NCBI RefSeq assembly: GCF_003347205.1
Contig: NZ_QQBJ01000004.1
Span: forward strand, 248,001 to 312,000
DNA length: 64,000 nt
DNA from: Mycolicibacterium moriokaense
GTDB taxonomy: Bacteria > Actinomycetota > Actinomycetes > Mycobacteriales > Mycobacteriaceae
Direction of reading: 5' to 3'
Part shown: positions 16,916-26,400 of the stretch, in pieces
Numbering within the stretch: the first letter of the stretch is position 1
Layout: the number at the start of each line of letters is the position of its first letter
Program-made: the position numbers and the translations under genes
Notes under the pieces: generated by a model
Told to the model about the DNA's origin: nothing
Databases searched by the model: none
Seen by the model: only the letters and a program-made list of their open reading frames with translations

Positions 16916-17624
16916 CCCACGCGGCCGCGTCGTCGACCGTCGACACGGCCGATACCCCGCCGGGCAGCGCCGGGCGGTCCACCATCAGCACCGGGATGCC
17001 GAGTGCGTCCGCGGCGTCCAGCTTGGGCCTGGTCATGTCACCGCCGCTGTTCTTGGTCACCAGGCAGTCGATCCGGTGCTCGGCCAGCAGGGCACGCTCG
17101 TCGTCGTAGCGGTACGGGCCGCGCGACAGCACCAGCGCGTGGCGCGGCGGCAGGCTCGCCGGGGCCGGCGCGGTGACGGCGCGGATCAGAAACCACGCGT
17201 CGACGTCACGGAAGGCATGGACCCCGGAGCGGCCGGTGGTCAAGAAGACCCGCGAAAACCTGTTGTCCCCAACGGCGTTGGCGGCTTCGACATCGGAGCC
17301 GACGACAATCGCGTCGCCGGGCGGCCAGCCGGGCCTGGCCAGGACCAGATGCGGGATCGCCAAGTCGGCGCACACGCGGGCGGCGTTGGCGGTGATCGTC
17401 GCGGCAAAAGGATGGGTGGCGTCGACGACGGCGTCGACGCGCGACTCGCCCAGCCAGCGCCGCAGTCCGTCCACGCCGCCGAAACCGCCGATGCGCACCT
17501 CGCCGACGGGCAGCGCCGGATCGGGCACTCGGCCCGCCAGCGAACTGACCACATCGACGTCTCGGTGTAGTCGCGCGGCCAGCGTTCTGGCCTCCGACGT
17601 GCCGCCGAGCAGCAGAACCCGCAT
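16893..17624 (-). CDS. cobK: precorrin-6A reductase CobK
   Basis: 243 aa from the ATG at 17624, which overlaps the cobM stop (ATGA). It is an NADPH-dependent enzyme reducing precorrin-6A. The N-terminal Rossmann motif is MRVLLLGGTSEARTLA. Further family motifs are VVDATHPFAATITANAARVC, LTTGRSGVHAF and the C-terminal CLVTKNSGGDMTRPKLDAA. The length matches Rv2070c. It is last in the leftward SDR-cobL-cobM-cobK operon, and it overlaps the convergent kinase gene by 23 bp. Confidence 0.95.
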   Translation of the reverse strand: MRVLLLGGTSEARTLAARLHRDVDVVSSLAGRVPDPALPVGEVRIGGFGGVDGLRRWLGESRVDAVVDATHPFAATITANAARVCADLAIPHLVLARPGWPPGDAIVVGSDVEAANAVGDNRFSRVFLTTGRSGVHAFRDVDAWFLIRAVTAPAPASLPPRHALVLSRGPYRYDDERALLAEHRIDCLVTKNSGGDMTRPKLDAADALGIPVLMVDRPALPGGVSAVSTVDDAAAWVRSLGRT

Positions 17625-18379
17625 CAGTGCCGGCTGCCGCGGACTCTGCCCGACGAGTACAGGTAGCTGTCGGCGAATCCCTCGGCGGCCAGCACCTCGC
17701 CGACGATGATCACCGCCGTCCTGGTGATATTGGCCGCGTGCATCTGGTCGGCGAGCCGGCCAAGAGTGCACCGCAGCACCGTCTCCTGCGGCCAGCTCGC
17801 GAACGCCACTACCGCACAGGGGGTTTCGGCACCGTACCCACCGGCCAGCAGCTGGGGAACGACCGCATCGATCTGCGCGGCGGCCAGGTGCAGCACCAGC
17901 GTCGCCCCCGACGCCGACAGTGTCTGCAGGTCCTCCCCCTGCGGCATCGCGGTCGACAACGTGGCGACCCGGGTCAGCGTCACGGTCTGCGCAACGCCCG
18001 GCACGGTCAGCTCGCGTCCGAGCGCGGCCGCGGCTGCCGCGAATGCCGGTACCCCGGGCACGATTTCGTAGTCGACGCCGAGATCGTCCAGGCGCCTGCA
18101 CTGCTCGGCCAGCGCGCTGTAGAGCGACGGGTCACCCGAATGCAGGCGCGCCACATCCAGGCCCGCCGCGTCCGCCGCAGAGATCTCGTCGACGATCTGT
18201 TCCAGCGTCAGCGGTCCCGTGTCGATAACCCGAGCGTCCTTCGGGCACAACGCCAGCAGGTCATCGGGCATGATCGAGCCCGCGTACAGGCAGACCGGGC
18301 AACGGCTCAGCACTCGCTGACCGCGCACGGTGATCAGGTCGGCGGCGCCCGGGCCGGCGCCGATGAAGTAGACGGTCAT
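17624..18379 (-). CDS. cobM: precorrin-4 C11-methyltransferase CobM
   Basis: 251 aa from the ATG at 18379 ([20 protein letters not shown]), chosen because it overlaps the cobL stop by 4 bp; a longer frame adds residues without family similarity. It is a SAM-dependent tetrapyrrole methylase with CLYAGSIMPDDLL, LHSGDPSLYSA and YEIVPGVPAFAAAAAALG motifs. It methylates C11 of precorrin-4 to give precorrin-5. Start and stop overlap both neighbours, showing tight translational coupling in the cobL-M-K series. Confidence 0.96.
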   Translation of the reverse strand: MTVYFIGAGPGAADLITVRGQRVLSRCPVCLYAGSIMPDDLLALCPKDARVIDTGPLTLEQIVDEISAADAAGLDVARLHSGDPSLYSALAEQCRRLDDLGVDYEIVPGVPAFAAAAAALGRELTVPGVAQTVTLTRVATLSTAMPQGEDLQTLSASGATLVLHLAAAQIDAVVPQLLAGGYGAETPCAVVAFASWPQETVLRCTLGRLADQMHAANITRTAVIIVGEVLAAEGFADSYLYSSGRVRGSRH

Positions 18380-19554
18380 GCTTTGGTGACCACCCACTGC
18401 GTGACCGGCATCGCGGGCCGCCAGCCGGTGAATTTGCCCAACGGCTCGCCGCGATAGTGCTGGAAGCGGCGCAGTTCACCGCCGCAGCGCAGATACCACT
18501 GTGTGACAACGGCTTCCGACTCCGCGGTGACGGCGTTGGCAACCAACCTGCCCCCAGTCGGGAGCCGGTCGAAGCAGGCGTCCATCAGCCCGTCCTGCGT
18601 GACTCCCCCGCCGATGAAGATGGCCGACGGTTCGGGGACGCCGTCGAAGGCCGCAGGGGCCGCCTCCCGGATGTCCACCCGCACACCGAACGAGTCGATG
18701 TTGACGCGCAGTATCCCCCGGCGATCCTCGTCGCGCTCGAACGCCACCGCGGTGCACCCAGGAGCGCTGCGGCACCATTCGACGGCGATGCTGCCCGCGC
18801 CCGCGCCGACATCCCACAACAGTTCCCCCGGTCGCGGCGCCAGCGCCGCCAATGTGACCGCCCGGATGGTCTGCTTGGTGATCTGCCCGTCGTGCACGAA
18901 CGCGTCGTCGGTCAGCCACGCCACCCGCTCGTCGGGCAGATAGCGGATCCCGATCACGTTGAGGTCGTCGACGTCGTCCGGCGGGGCGGTGGCCCAGTCC
19001 CCGGCGACGCCGTCGACACGCCGTTCCCTCGGCCCGCCGAGTTGCTCCAGCACGGTCATCTCGGAGTCGCCGCGGCCGTGCGAGTTCAGCATCATCGCCA
19101 GAATTTTGGGGGTGGTCCGGTCACTGGACAGCACCACTGCCTGACCGCCCCGGCGCACCGCCGTGTGAGCGGCCGCGTTGACCAGGCTGATCACCTCGGT
19201 GTCCTGCACGGACCAGCCGAGTCGGGCACAGGCGAGCGCCACCGACGACACGTGCGACAGGATCTTCACCCGCTCAGGTCCGAACAGCCGGATCAGCGTG
19301 CTACCGATGCCATGCAGCAACGGGTCCCCGCTGGCCAGCACATGCACATCGCCGGCGACGTCGTCGAGCAGCGCCGGAAGGGCGGGCACCATCGGCGACG
19401 GCCATCGTCGACGATCGGCGGTGACGCCGTCGTCGAGCAGATCAAGCTGTCGAGGTGATCCGAAAATAACTGTGGCTCTTGTCAATTCGCTGCGTGACGA
19501 CGGCGCGAGGCCGGCCATGCCGTCGGCCCCCATGCCCACCACGACGATGCTCAT
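18376..19554 (-). CDS. cobL: precorrin-6Y C5,15-methyltransferase (decarboxylating) CobL
   Basis: 392 aa from the ATG at 19554 ([16 protein letters not shown]), which overlaps the SDR stop by 4 bp. It is bifunctional. The N-terminal CbiE-like methylase domain (to about 200) contains [15 protein letters not shown] and [13 protein letters not shown]. The C-terminal CbiT-like domain (about 215-392) has the SAM-binding [16 protein letters not shown] and [14 protein letters not shown]. It performs C5 and C15 methylation with loss of the C12 acetate carboxyl. Equivalent to Rv2072c. Confidence 0.95.
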   Translation of the reverse strand: MSIVVVGMGADGMAGLAPSSRSELTRATVIFGSPRQLDLLDDGVTADRRRWPSPMVPALPALLDDVAGDVHVLASGDPLLHGIGSTLIRLFGPERVKILSHVSSVALACARLGWSVQDTEVISLVNAAAHTAVRRGGQAVVLSSDRTTPKILAMMLNSHGRGDSEMTVLEQLGGPRERRVDGVAGDWATAPPDDVDDLNVIGIRYLPDERVAWLTDDAFVHDGQITKQTIRAVTLAALAPRPGELLWDVGAGAGSIAVEWCRSAPGCTAVAFERDEDRRGILRVNIDSFGVRVDIREAAPAAFDGVPEPSAIFIGGGVTQDGLMDACFDRLPTGGRLVANAVTAESEAVVTQWYLRCGGELRRFQHYRGEPLGKFTGWRPAMPVTQWVVTKA

Positions 19555-20300
19555 CGGGGCATCCTCCGCCACACCCACTGCGGCAGCAGACGCATCCCGA
19601 CGAAGACGGGTCGCAGCATCGGCGGGATCCACACCGTGCGACGCCCCCTGGCCAGCGCCTTGGCAGTGGCGGCCGCCACCTGAGGCGGCGTGCTCGACAT
19701 CGGCGCGGGCGTCATCCCCTCGGTCATCCGCCCGATCACGAACCCTGGCCGAACCAGCAGCAGCCGCACACCCGAGCCGTGCAGGGCGTCGGCGAGGCCG
19801 CTGCAGAACCCGTCCAGCCCGGCCTTCGCCGAACCGTAGACGTAGTTGGCGCGGCGCACGCGCACGCCCGCCACCGAAGAGAACACGACGATCGCGCCCG
19901 ACCCTGCCGACCGCATGGTGTCGGCCAGAACCGTCAACAAGTTCGCCTGGGCGACGAAGTCGGTGTGCAACACCGCCGACGTGTGCGCGGGGTCCTTCTC
20001 GGCGCGGGCCTGGTCGCCAAGCACACCGAACGCCAGTACCGCCGTGCCGATCGCCCCATGATCGGCGACCAGCGAGGCGACCAGGGGCGCATGCGAGGCG
20101 AGGTCATCGGCGTCGAACTCACGGGTTTCCACCTTGGCCGCACCCGCCCTCTCGAGCACCGCGACCTGCTCGGACAGCCGATCGGCGCCGCGGGCGGCCA
20201 GCACCACGGTCGCGCCCGGCGCCAGTAGCCGCGCGAGTTCGACGCCGATCTCGCTGCGGCCACCGAAAATCACCAACGGCCCGGGGCTCGTGTCATCCAC
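19551..20300 (-). CDS. short-chain dehydrogenase/reductase (Rv2073c-like)
   Basis: 249 aa from the GTG at 20300 ([14 protein letters not shown]). A longer frame from a TTG at 20348 would overlap the divergent gene and is less likely. It has a Rossmann fold with [12 protein letters not shown] as the dinucleotide-binding loop, the catalytic serine region VVFSSVAG and the YGSAK Tyr/Lys pair. The loop differs from classical TGxxxGIG and resembles the group containing Rv2073c and DprE2. The C-terminus has a hydrophobic/basic stretch ([16 protein letters not shown]) that may associate with membrane. It is the first gene of the cobL-M-K transcript. The substrate is unknown. Confidence 0.88.
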   Translation of the reverse strand: MDDTSPGPLVIFGGRSEIGVELARLLAPGATVVLAARGADRLSEQVAVLERAGAAKVETREFDADDLASHAPLVASLVADHGAIGTAVLAFGVLGDQARAEKDPAHTSAVLHTDFVAQANLLTVLADTMRSAGSGAIVVFSSVAGVRVRRANYVYGSAKAGLDGFCSGLADALHGSGVRLLLVRPGFVIGRMTEGMTPAPMSSTPPQVAAATAKALARGRRTVWIPPMLRPVFVGMRLLPQWVWRRMPR

Positions 20301-20335
20301 GGCTGCGATTATCTCCTGCGCTAGTTTGGAGCCCG

Positions 20336-20749
20336 ATGGCAAACGCAACGACCCGGCTCACCAACGACGCGCTGGCGTTCCTGACCGAGCGCCACCTCGC
20401 GATGTTGACGACGTTGCGCTCCGACAACTCTCCGCACGTCGTCGCGGTCGGCTTCACGTTCGACCCGAAGACCCACATCGCCAGGGTCATCACCAGTGGA
20501 GGGTCGCAGAAGGCGGTGAACGCCGAGCACCGGGGTGTCGCTGTGCTCAGTCAGGTCGACGGGGCCCGCTGGCTCTCGTTGGAGGGTCGTGCCACGGTCA
20601 ACACCGACACCGAGGCGGTTCGCGACGCCGAGCTTCGCTATGCGCAGCGGTATCGCACCCCGCGGGTGAACCCGCGGCGGGTCGTGATCGAGGTCAGGGT
20701 CGAGCGGGTGCTCGGCTCCTCCGATCTCCTCGACCGCGGCGACCGCTAG
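20336..20749 (+). CDS. F420-dependent biliverdin reductase-like protein (Rv2074 family)
   Basis: 137 aa, the same length as M. tuberculosis Rv2074, which reduces biliverdin-IXalpha with F420H2. The start is the ATG at 20336 ([20 protein letters not shown]). Split-barrel motifs are [21 protein letters not shown] and the cofactor strand [21 protein letters not shown] with WLSLEGRA. It is divergent from the SDR gene with 35 bp between the starts, so both transcripts are likely leaderless or short-leadered. The function is inferred from family and synteny. Confidence 0.88.
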   Translation: MANATTRLTNDALAFLTERHLAMLTTLRSDNSPHVVAVGFTFDPKTHIARVITSGGSQKAVNAEHRGVAVLSQVDGARWLSLEGRATVNTDTEAVRDAELRYAQRYRTPRVNPRRVVIEVRVERVLGSSDLLDRGDR

Positions 20750-20803
20750 TCACTGAATTCACTTCTGTCTCTTTGGTTTCGCCGGTCACATCTCGGTCGG
20801 TTC

Positions 20804-20826
20804 TTGTCGGTGGTTCGAACTAATGT
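20804..20826 (+). promoter_or_regulatory. PafBC-type (RecA-NDp) promoter of the 13E12 gene
   Basis: TTGTCGGTG at 20804-20812, exactly 8 bp, then TAATGT at 20821-20826. This matches the LexA-independent DNA-damage promoter consensus TTGTCRGTG-N8-TANNNT recognised with PafBC in mycobacteria. The predicted transcript start falls at or next to the ATG at 20834, giving a leaderless mRNA. Confidence 0.7.
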
Positions 20827-20830
20827 TCGA
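20815..20830. promoter_or_regulatory. LexA SOS box (perfect TCGAAC-N4-GTTCGA)
   Basis: TCGAACTAATGTTCGA is an exact mycobacterial SOS box. It covers the -10 element of the PafBC-type promoter, so LexA binding should block it. 13E12-family genes are known LexA targets. Confidence 0.85.
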
Positions 20831-20833
20831 AAC

Positions 20834-22213
20834 ATGAGTTCGGCCGCCATCTGCAAACGCATCGCCGCCATCGACGCGGACATTGATGCGCTGCTGGCCG
20901 AGCAGGTCGACGGCACGCTCGCCGAACGCACCGCCGCAGCCTCCGCGCTGGAACGCGTGGCGCGCCGGCTACCCGCCGTGGGCCACCGGCTGATCTCGGC
21001 GATCGCCGAGGTGCCAACTGAAAAACTGGGTGAGCCGTCGCTGGCTGCGGCGCTGTCGACCTTGCTGCGGATCTCCAGCACCGAGGCCAACCGACGCATC
21101 AAGGAAGCCGCCGACCTCGGCCCACGCACCGCCATCACCGGCGAATCGCTACCGCCCATGCTGTCCAACACCGCGGCCGCCCAACTCCGCGGTCAGATCG
21201 GCGCCGAGCACGTCGCCATCATCCGAAAGTTCTTCAAGAAGCTGCCCGGCTTCGTCGACCACGACACCCGCGAAGCCGCCGAAACCCAACTCGCCCAGCT
21301 GGCATGCGGACTGCGCCCCGAAGAACTCCACAAGGCCGCCGACCGATTGGCGATGATGCTCGACCAGGACGGCGAGCTGACCGACGCCGACCGCGCCCGC
21401 AGGTCGTTCTTCACGGTCGGCAAACAGCAACCCGACGGGATGAGCGAGATCCGCGGCCGCCTCGATCCAGAGGCGCGCGGCCTGTGGGAGGCGGTGGCCG
21501 CCAAGTGGGCCGCCCCGGGCATGTGCAACCCCGACGACGAAAACCCGTGCATCGATGGTGAACCCACACCCGAAGCGTGCAGAGGCGATACCCGCTCCAC
21601 CGGCAAGCGCAACCACGACGCCTTCAAAGCGGTATGCCGGGCAATCCTGGCCTCCGGCCAGTTGGGCAGCCACAACGGCCTTCCGGTGACGATGGTCATC
21701 CTTGCTCGCCTGGCCGAACTGGAATCCGGCCGCGGCTACGCCGTCACTGGCGGCGGGACCCTGATACCGATGTCAGAGGTGATCCGCCAAGCCGCCGCCG
21801 CCCACCATTACCTCGCCATCTTCGACGACCACACCGAAGAGGCCCTCTACCTCGGCCGCGCCAAACGGTTCGCCTCCAAAGGCCAACGAATAGTCCTCTA
21901 CCACAGAGACCGCGGCTGCACCTTCCCCGGCTGCACCGCACCGGCCTACCACAGCGAAGTCCACCACCGCGACCGCGACTGGGCCGCAGGCGGGCTGACC
22001 AACATCGACGACGAAACACTGGCCTGCGGCAAAGACAACCGCCGCGTCAAACCCGGCGGCTGGACCACCCGCACCCGCAAAGACGGCCGCACCGAATGGA
22101 TCCCACCCCCGGCCCTCGACACCGGCCAAGCCCGCGTCAACAACTATCACCACCCCGAGCGCTACCTCACCCCCGACGAGGGCCCAGCCGACGATGACGA
22201 CGCCGAACACTAG
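20834..22213 (+). CDS. 13E12-repeat family protein (DUF222 + HNH endonuclease)
   Basis: 459 aa from the ATG at 20834, fixed by the promoter geometry. Residues about 15-310 are the DUF222 domain (IDADIDALLAEQVDGTLAER; IRGRLDPEARGLWEAV). The C-terminal HNH domain (about 355-415) has CTFPGCTAP, EVHHRDRDWAAGG, LTNIDDETLAC and PGGW. The family is multi-copy in mycobacteria and commonly hosts insertion events; its cellular role is uncertain, though the HNH motif is intact and could cut DNA. The promoter shows dual DNA-damage control. The tail is acidic (DEGPADDDDAEH). Confidence 0.92.
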   Translation: MSSAAICKRIAAIDADIDALLAEQVDGTLAERTAAASALERVARRLPAVGHRLISAIAEVPTEKLGEPSLAAALSTLLRISSTEANRRIKEAADLGPRTAITGESLPPMLSNTAAAQLRGQIGAEHVAIIRKFFKKLPGFVDHDTREAAETQLAQLACGLRPEELHKAADRLAMMLDQDGELTDADRARRSFFTVGKQQPDGMSEIRGRLDPEARGLWEAVAAKWAAPGMCNPDDENPCIDGEPTPEACRGDTRSTGKRNHDAFKAVCRAILASGQLGSHNGLPVTMVILARLAELESGRGYAVTGGGTLIPMSEVIRQAAAAHHYLAIFDDHTEEALYLGRAKRFASKGQRIVLYHRDRGCTFPGCTAPAYHSEVHHRDRDWAAGGLTNIDDETLACGKDNRRVKPGGWTTRTRKDGRTEWIPPPALDTGQARVNNYHHPERYLTPDEGPADDDDAEH

Positions 22214-22222
22214 CCTTCCGCG

Positions 22223-23104
22223 CTATTCGCCGAGGTGGATCTCCACGCCGCCGCGTCGCAATTGCTCGAAGCTGTAGCTGAACTCTCCGCGATGACCGAC
22301 GGACAACACGTAGCGGTCCTGACCTTCGGTGATCGGGAAGCTGAAAGAGAACCGGCAATTGCTGTCGTCGCCGTGGCCGTCGCCGAGTGAGGCGGACGCC
22401 AGGATTTCACCCTTGCCGTTCTTGACGATGACCTGGGTGCCGCTGCCGATGTCGGAGTAACCGTGCGTGCCGTGGCACTTGGTCCCGTCGGTCGCAATCG
22501 AACTGACGTACTCGTGCGATGTGTCCATCAGCACGAAAGTGCCCGACGCCGTCGCCGTCTCGAGCACATGGAAGCCTTCGTTGAACTGCGGGCAGAAAGC
22601 ATCGACCGCCAGCTTGTCCGCGGCAAGCCCCTGTTGCGGGCCACCTTCGTCCAGTTGCCTGCACACCTGCCTGCCATGAGCCAGCGCGTTGGCGTCCGAG
22701 TTGAATCCGGTGTCGAACCCGGAATTCTTCAGCGCCGCGAGGTAATCGGCGTCAACGGAGCCGTGCTTGTGCCGCGGCAGCAGAACACCCCACACCACCA
22801 ACGCCAAGGCGACCAGCACGAGCGTCGCCATCCCCGTCGCCAGCCACGTCGACTTGATGCTGGTTCGGCTTCTCGACGGAACATCAAGATAGGCCGGCAG
22901 CAGTCGGCCACCGTCGGCATCGGTGGCCTCGGCCCTGCCGTCACGGACCCGGCCGGTGGGACGGCCCGCGACGTAGTAGCGCCCTTCGTGTCGCGCCGTC
23001 GGGTCGGGTCGCCAACCCGTCTTGACGGCGCCTTCCTTGAGCGCCCCGCAGTTCGGGCAGACATCGGTCTTCCCGACGTCGGAGCCGCAGAACGGGCAGC
23101 GCAT
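22223..23104 (-). CDS. zinc-ribbon / DUF2510 / DUF732 membrane protein
   Basis: 293 aa. Residues 1-20 form a zinc ribbon (MRCPFCGSDVG, then VCPNCGALKEG). Residues about 29-60 resemble the short DUF2510 motif (TGWRPDPTARHEGRYY). One membrane span lies at about 86-110 (WLATGMATLVLVALALVVWG). The extracytoplasmic part has a DUF732-like helical segment (DYLAALKNSGFDTGF, about 119-160) followed by a Cys-containing beta-rich region. The predicted topology puts the zinc ribbon in the cytoplasm and DUF732 outside. It is adjacent to pepE (13 bp) in the same direction. Function unknown. Confidence 0.85.
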   Translation of the reverse strand: MRCPFCGSDVGKTDVCPNCGALKEGAVKTGWRPDPTARHEGRYYVAGRPTGRVRDGRAEATDADGGRLLPAYLDVPSRSRTSIKSTWLATGMATLVLVALALVVWGVLLPRHKHGSVDADYLAALKNSGFDTGFNSDANALAHGRQVCRQLDEGGPQQGLAADKLAVDAFCPQFNEGFHVLETATASGTFVLMDTSHEYVSSIATDGTKCHGTHGYSDIGSGTQVIVKNGKGEILASASLGDGHGDDSNCRFSFSFPITEGQDRYVLSVGHRGEFSYSFEQLRRGGVEIHLGE

Positions 23105-23117
23105 CGCCGGTCAGCGG

Positions 23118-24242
23118 TCAGGCCCGCACCACGACAAGGTCGTGCGGTCGGGTGTTGACGGATTCGGCTCCGTCCGAGGTGACGATGACGATGTCCTCGA
23201 TCCGGGCGCCCCATTGGCCGGGGAAGTAGATGCCCGGCTCGACGGAGAACGCCATCCCCTCGGCCAGCGGCAGATCGTTGCCCGCCACGATGTAGGGCTC
23301 CTCGTGCACCGACAACCCGATGCCGTGTCCGGTGCGGTGCACGAACGCCTCGGCCAGACCGGCTTCGGCCAGCACATCGCGCGCGACCGCATCCACCTGT
23401 TCCGCCGTCACCCCGGGCCGCACGGCGTCGACGGCTGCGCGCTGCGCCTGCTGCAGCACCGAATACTGCTGCGCCACTTCCGGACTGGGCTCCCCGATGC
23501 TGTAGGTCCTCGTCGAGTCGGAGTTGTATCCGGGTTCATACGGGCCGCCGATGTCGACGACGACGATGTCGCCGTCCCGCAACTCTCGGTCCGAGCACTC
23601 GTGGTGCGGGTCGGCCCCGTGCGGCCCCGACCCGACGATGATGAAGGCCACCTCCGAATGTCCCTCGTCGACAATGGCTTCGGCGATGTCAGCCGCCACG
23701 TCGGCCTCCGTCCGGCCCGGCACCAGGAACTCCGGCACCCTGGCATGCACCCGGTCGATGGCGGCGCCCGCCTTGCGCAGCGCGTCGATCTCGGCGCCGT
23801 CCTTGATCATTCGCAACCGCCGCAACACATCGGTGGCCAGCACCGGCACCACTCCCAGTACCTCGGCCAACGGCAGCAGGTGCAACGCCGGCATCGCGTC
23901 GGTGACGGCGACCGACCGTGGTGCGCCGCCCAGGGCGTCGGCCACCAACCGGTACGGGTCGTCGCCGTCGACCCAGTCGCGCACCGTGATCCCGAGTTCG
24001 GTCGCCGCCGACTCCTTCAGCGAGGCCAGTTCCAGTCGCGGCACCACGATCGTCGGCTCACCGGACGAGGGCAGCACCAGCGCGGTCAACCGCTCGAAGG
24101 TCTGGGCGCGCGAGCCGATGAGATAGCGCATGTCGTATCCCGGGGTGATGACCAGCCCGTCAAGGCCGGCGCTGCCGGTGGCGGCCGCTGCGGCGCGGAG
24201 TCGCTGGGAGTACACATCAGTGCTGAATCGGCCGGCTGTCAT
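23118..24242 (-). CDS. pepE: Xaa-Pro dipeptidase PepE
   Basis: 374 aa M24 metallopeptidase with an N-terminal creatinase-like domain (1-about 140) and a pita-bread catalytic domain. The metal ligands are visible: VVVDIGG and NSDSTRTYS supply the two Asp, HRTGHGIGLSVHEEP the His, and FSVEPGIYF and ARIEDI the two Glu. It cleaves dipeptides with C-terminal proline and probably acts in the cytoplasm in peptide turnover. The position between the 13E12 region and the exonuclease matches Rv2089c. Confidence 0.94.
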   Translation of the reverse strand: MTAGRFSTDVYSQRLRAAAAATGSAGLDGLVITPGYDMRYLIGSRAQTFERLTALVLPSSGEPTIVVPRLELASLKESAATELGITVRDWVDGDDPYRLVADALGGAPRSVAVTDAMPALHLLPLAEVLGVVPVLATDVLRRLRMIKDGAEIDALRKAGAAIDRVHARVPEFLVPGRTEADVAADIAEAIVDEGHSEVAFIIVGSGPHGADPHHECSDRELRDGDIVVVDIGGPYEPGYNSDSTRTYSIGEPSPEVAQQYSVLQQAQRAAVDAVRPGVTAEQVDAVARDVLAEAGLAEAFVHRTGHGIGLSVHEEPYIVAGNDLPLAEGMAFSVEPGIYFPGQWGARIEDIVIVTSDGAESVNTRPHDLVVVRA

Positions 24243-24252
24243 GAATCACAGG

Positions 24253-24648
24253 CTAATCCGGGGCGAAGTAGCTGGCGACCTCGATCAGGTTGCCGTCCGG
24301 GTCCCGGCAGTAGTGCGATGTCATCGGGCCCAGCGCACCCGTCTTGGCGACCGGCCCCTCGGTGATCGTGACGCCGCAGGAGCGCAGGTGAGCACCGACC
24401 TCGCCGGGGCTCATCTCCGCGATGAAGCACATGTCGAGCGACCCGGGCGCGTCGACTGCGCCCGTGTCCCAATTGGCGGCGCCGGTGGGGCGGACGTTCA
24501 TCTTCTGGTTGCCGAAGCACAGCGCCACCCTGCCCTCCCCGAACACCTCCCGGCGCATGCCGAGCACCCGCACGTACCAGTCGGTTGTGGCATCGACGTC
24601 GCGGCAGTTGATGACGACGTGGTCGATTCGATTCACCTGTAGGGACAT
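24253..24648 (-). CDS. VOC (glyoxalase/bleomycin-resistance) superfamily protein
   Basis: 131 aa single-domain VOC protein made of two beta-alpha-beta-beta-beta units. It starts [19 protein letters not shown], has a central MNVRP strand and the C-terminal [13 protein letters not shown] characteristic of metal-dependent members. His9 and the final Glu are likely metal ligands. It resembles the lactoylglutathione-lyase-like proteins of unknown substrate. The gene is 10 bp upstream of pepE in the same direction and divergent from the exonuclease gene (17 bp gap). The specific reaction cannot be assigned. Confidence 0.85.
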   Translation of the reverse strand: MSLQVNRIDHVVINCRDVDATTDWYVRVLGMRREVFGEGRVALCFGNQKMNVRPTGAANWDTGAVDAPGSLDMCFIAEMSPGEVGAHLRSCGVTITEGPVAKTGALGPMTSHYCRDPDGNLIEVASYFAPD

Positions 24649-24665
24649 ACCTCACGCTACTGTCG

Positions 24666-25631
24666 GTGACCGTGGCAGCTCCCGTATTACTGCTCGACGG
24701 CGCCAGCATGTGGTTTCGGTCCTTCTTCGGGGTGCCGTCGTCGATCACCGCGCCCGACGGCAGACCCGTCAACGCCCTGCGCGGCTTCCTCGACGCCGTC
24801 GCCACCGTGATCACGCGCGAACGGCCCGCCCGGTTGGTGGTGTGCCGCGACGACGACTGGCGGCCACAGTGGCGGGTCGACCTGATCCCGTCGTACAAGG
24901 CGCACCGCGTCGCAGAAGAGGAGCCGGTGGGCACCCCGGACGTCGAAGAGGTGCCCGACGAATTGACCCCGCAGGTCGACATGATCATGGAGATCCTCGA
25001 CGCGTTCGGTATCGCGACCGCGGGAGCGCCGGAATGCGAAGCCGACGACGTGCTCGGCACCTTGGCCAGTCGCGAGCGCAGGGACCCCGTCGTCGTCGTC
25101 AGCGGTGACCGCGACCTGCTTCAACTCGTGCGCGACGAGCCCGTGCCGGTGCGGGTCCTCTACCTCGGCCGCGGTCTGGCGAAGGCGACCAAGTGGGGAC
25201 CGGCCGAGGTGGCGGAGAGCTACGGAGTTCCGGTCGACCGCGCCGGGCCCGCATACGCCGAACTGGCCTTGCTGCGTGGTGATCCGTCCGACGGACTGCC
25301 CGGGGTGCCGGGCGTCGGGGAAAAGACGGCCGCCATCTTGCTCGCCCAACACGGATCGTTGGAGAGCATTCTCGCCGCCGCCCACGATCCGAAATCGAAG
25401 ATGTCCAAGGCGTACCGGACCAAGCTGCTTGCGGCCACAAAGTACATCGAGGCCGCATCCCCCGTGGTGAAGGTGGCGACCGACGCCGACGTGAATTTCT
25501 CCACGCCGTCCGACGCGCTGCCGCTGGCCGCCGAGCATCCCCGCAAGGTGGCCAAGCTCGCCGAGCAGTACGGCGTCACATCGTCAATTGGCCGCCTGCA
25601 GAAAGCACTTGACGCGCTGCCCGGTGGCTAG
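24666..25631 (+). CDS. 5'-3' exonuclease (PolI N-terminal-like, Rv2090 family)
   Basis: 321 aa, GTG start ([22 protein letters not shown]). It is a stand-alone FEN1/PolI 5'-nuclease fold. Metal-binding acidic clusters are seen in the LLLDG start, [19 protein letters not shown] and [11 protein letters not shown]. The helix-three-turn-helix DNA-binding motif is [14 protein letters not shown] at about residues 214-227. It processes flaps or RNA primers during replication and repair. Synteny with Rv2090 between pepE and helY supports the identity. Confidence 0.93.
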   Translation: MTVAAPVLLLDGASMWFRSFFGVPSSITAPDGRPVNALRGFLDAVATVITRERPARLVVCRDDDWRPQWRVDLIPSYKAHRVAEEEPVGTPDVEEVPDELTPQVDMIMEILDAFGIATAGAPECEADDVLGTLASRERRDPVVVVSGDRDLLQLVRDEPVPVRVLYLGRGLAKATKWGPAEVAESYGVPVDRAGPAYAELALLRGDPSDGLPGVPGVGEKTAAILLAQHGSLESILAAAHDPKSKMSKAYRTKLLAATKYIEAASPVVKVATDADVNFSTPSDALPLAAEHPRKVAKLAEQYGVTSSIGRLQKALDALPGG

Positions 25632-25638
25632 CCGAGGG

Positions 25639-26358
25639 CTACTTGGGCCGACCCACCTCGTAGGTACCGCTGTTGTCCTGGAAGGTCACGGTGACCTGAC
25701 GCTTGGTGCCGTCGATGCTGACCTCGCAGTCGAAGGTGTCACCCTTCTTGACGGTCGGGCTCTGGCCGTTGTTGCACTTGACGTCCTTGACGTTCTTGGC
25801 GCCGTAACCGTTCGACTCGTCGGTGAGGATCTGCCGCACACCGGTCTGCGCGGCATCGACGTCGAGCTTGGTGGTGACGAAGAAGCCGGGCTTCCAGAAG
25901 CCGAGCACCGCGACCACGGCGACGACCAGCGCTGCGAGCAGGCCGATCACCCCGCCGACCAGGGCCAGCGAGCGCTTGGAGCCCTCCTGCGTCTCGGTCG
26001 AGCCGTACTGCGGGTACTGGCCGAACTGCCCGGACGGCTGGCCGTACTGTCCCGGCGGCTGCCCGTACTGGCCGGGTTGCTGACCGTACTGCGGATAAGC
26101 CTGCTGCGCGTAGTCCTGCGGCGGCTGCTGGCCGAACTGCTCGGTCGGCGGGTACTGCGGCGGCGCGTACGGCTGCTGACCGGGCTGCGGATAGGACGGG
26201 TACTGCTGCGGCGAGTAGGCGGGCGGTTGCTGCTGCCACGCGGGCTGTTCCTGGCCGGGCGCCGGCTGCTGCCACGCAGGCTGGCTGGACGGGTCGCTCG
26301 ACGGCTGGTCCTGACCCGGCCACGGTTGCGCCTGGTCAGGCCCCTGCGGTCCGCTCAT
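25639..26358 (-). CDS. Pro/Gln/Tyr-rich membrane protein with DUF4333 domain
   Basis: 239 aa. Residues 1-about 125 are a low-complexity cytoplasmic region rich in P, Q, Y and G with repeated YGQPPGQ-like units. A transmembrane helix lies at about 132-154 ([23 protein letters not shown]). The extracytoplasmic DUF4333 domain follows (about 160-239), with two Cys (VKCNNGQSP and FDCEVSIDG) that probably form a disulfide. It corresponds in position to Rv2091c. The P/Q/Y tail may mediate protein interactions or condensate-like assembly. It is 42 bp downstream of helY. Function unknown. Confidence 0.88.
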   Translation of the reverse strand: MSGPQGPDQAQPWPGQDQPSSDPSSQPAWQQPAPGQEQPAWQQQPPAYSPQQYPSYPQPGQQPYAPPQYPPTEQFGQQPPQDYAQQAYPQYGQQPGQYGQPPGQYGQPSGQFGQYPQYGSTETQEGSKRSLALVGGVIGLLAALVVAVVAVLGFWKPGFFVTTKLDVDAAQTGVRQILTDESNGYGAKNVKDVKCNNGQSPTVKKGDTFDCEVSIDGTKRQVTVTFQDNSGTYEVGRPK

Positions 26359-26400
26359 CGTCTCTCCTGGTCGTTAGTGATCGCTGATCCTGCCGACACC

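Noticed and set aside
20301-20348. Longer start (TTG at 20348) for the SDR gene
   Set aside because: It would overlap the divergent F420 gene's start and adds residues without family similarity; the GTG at 20300 is preferred.
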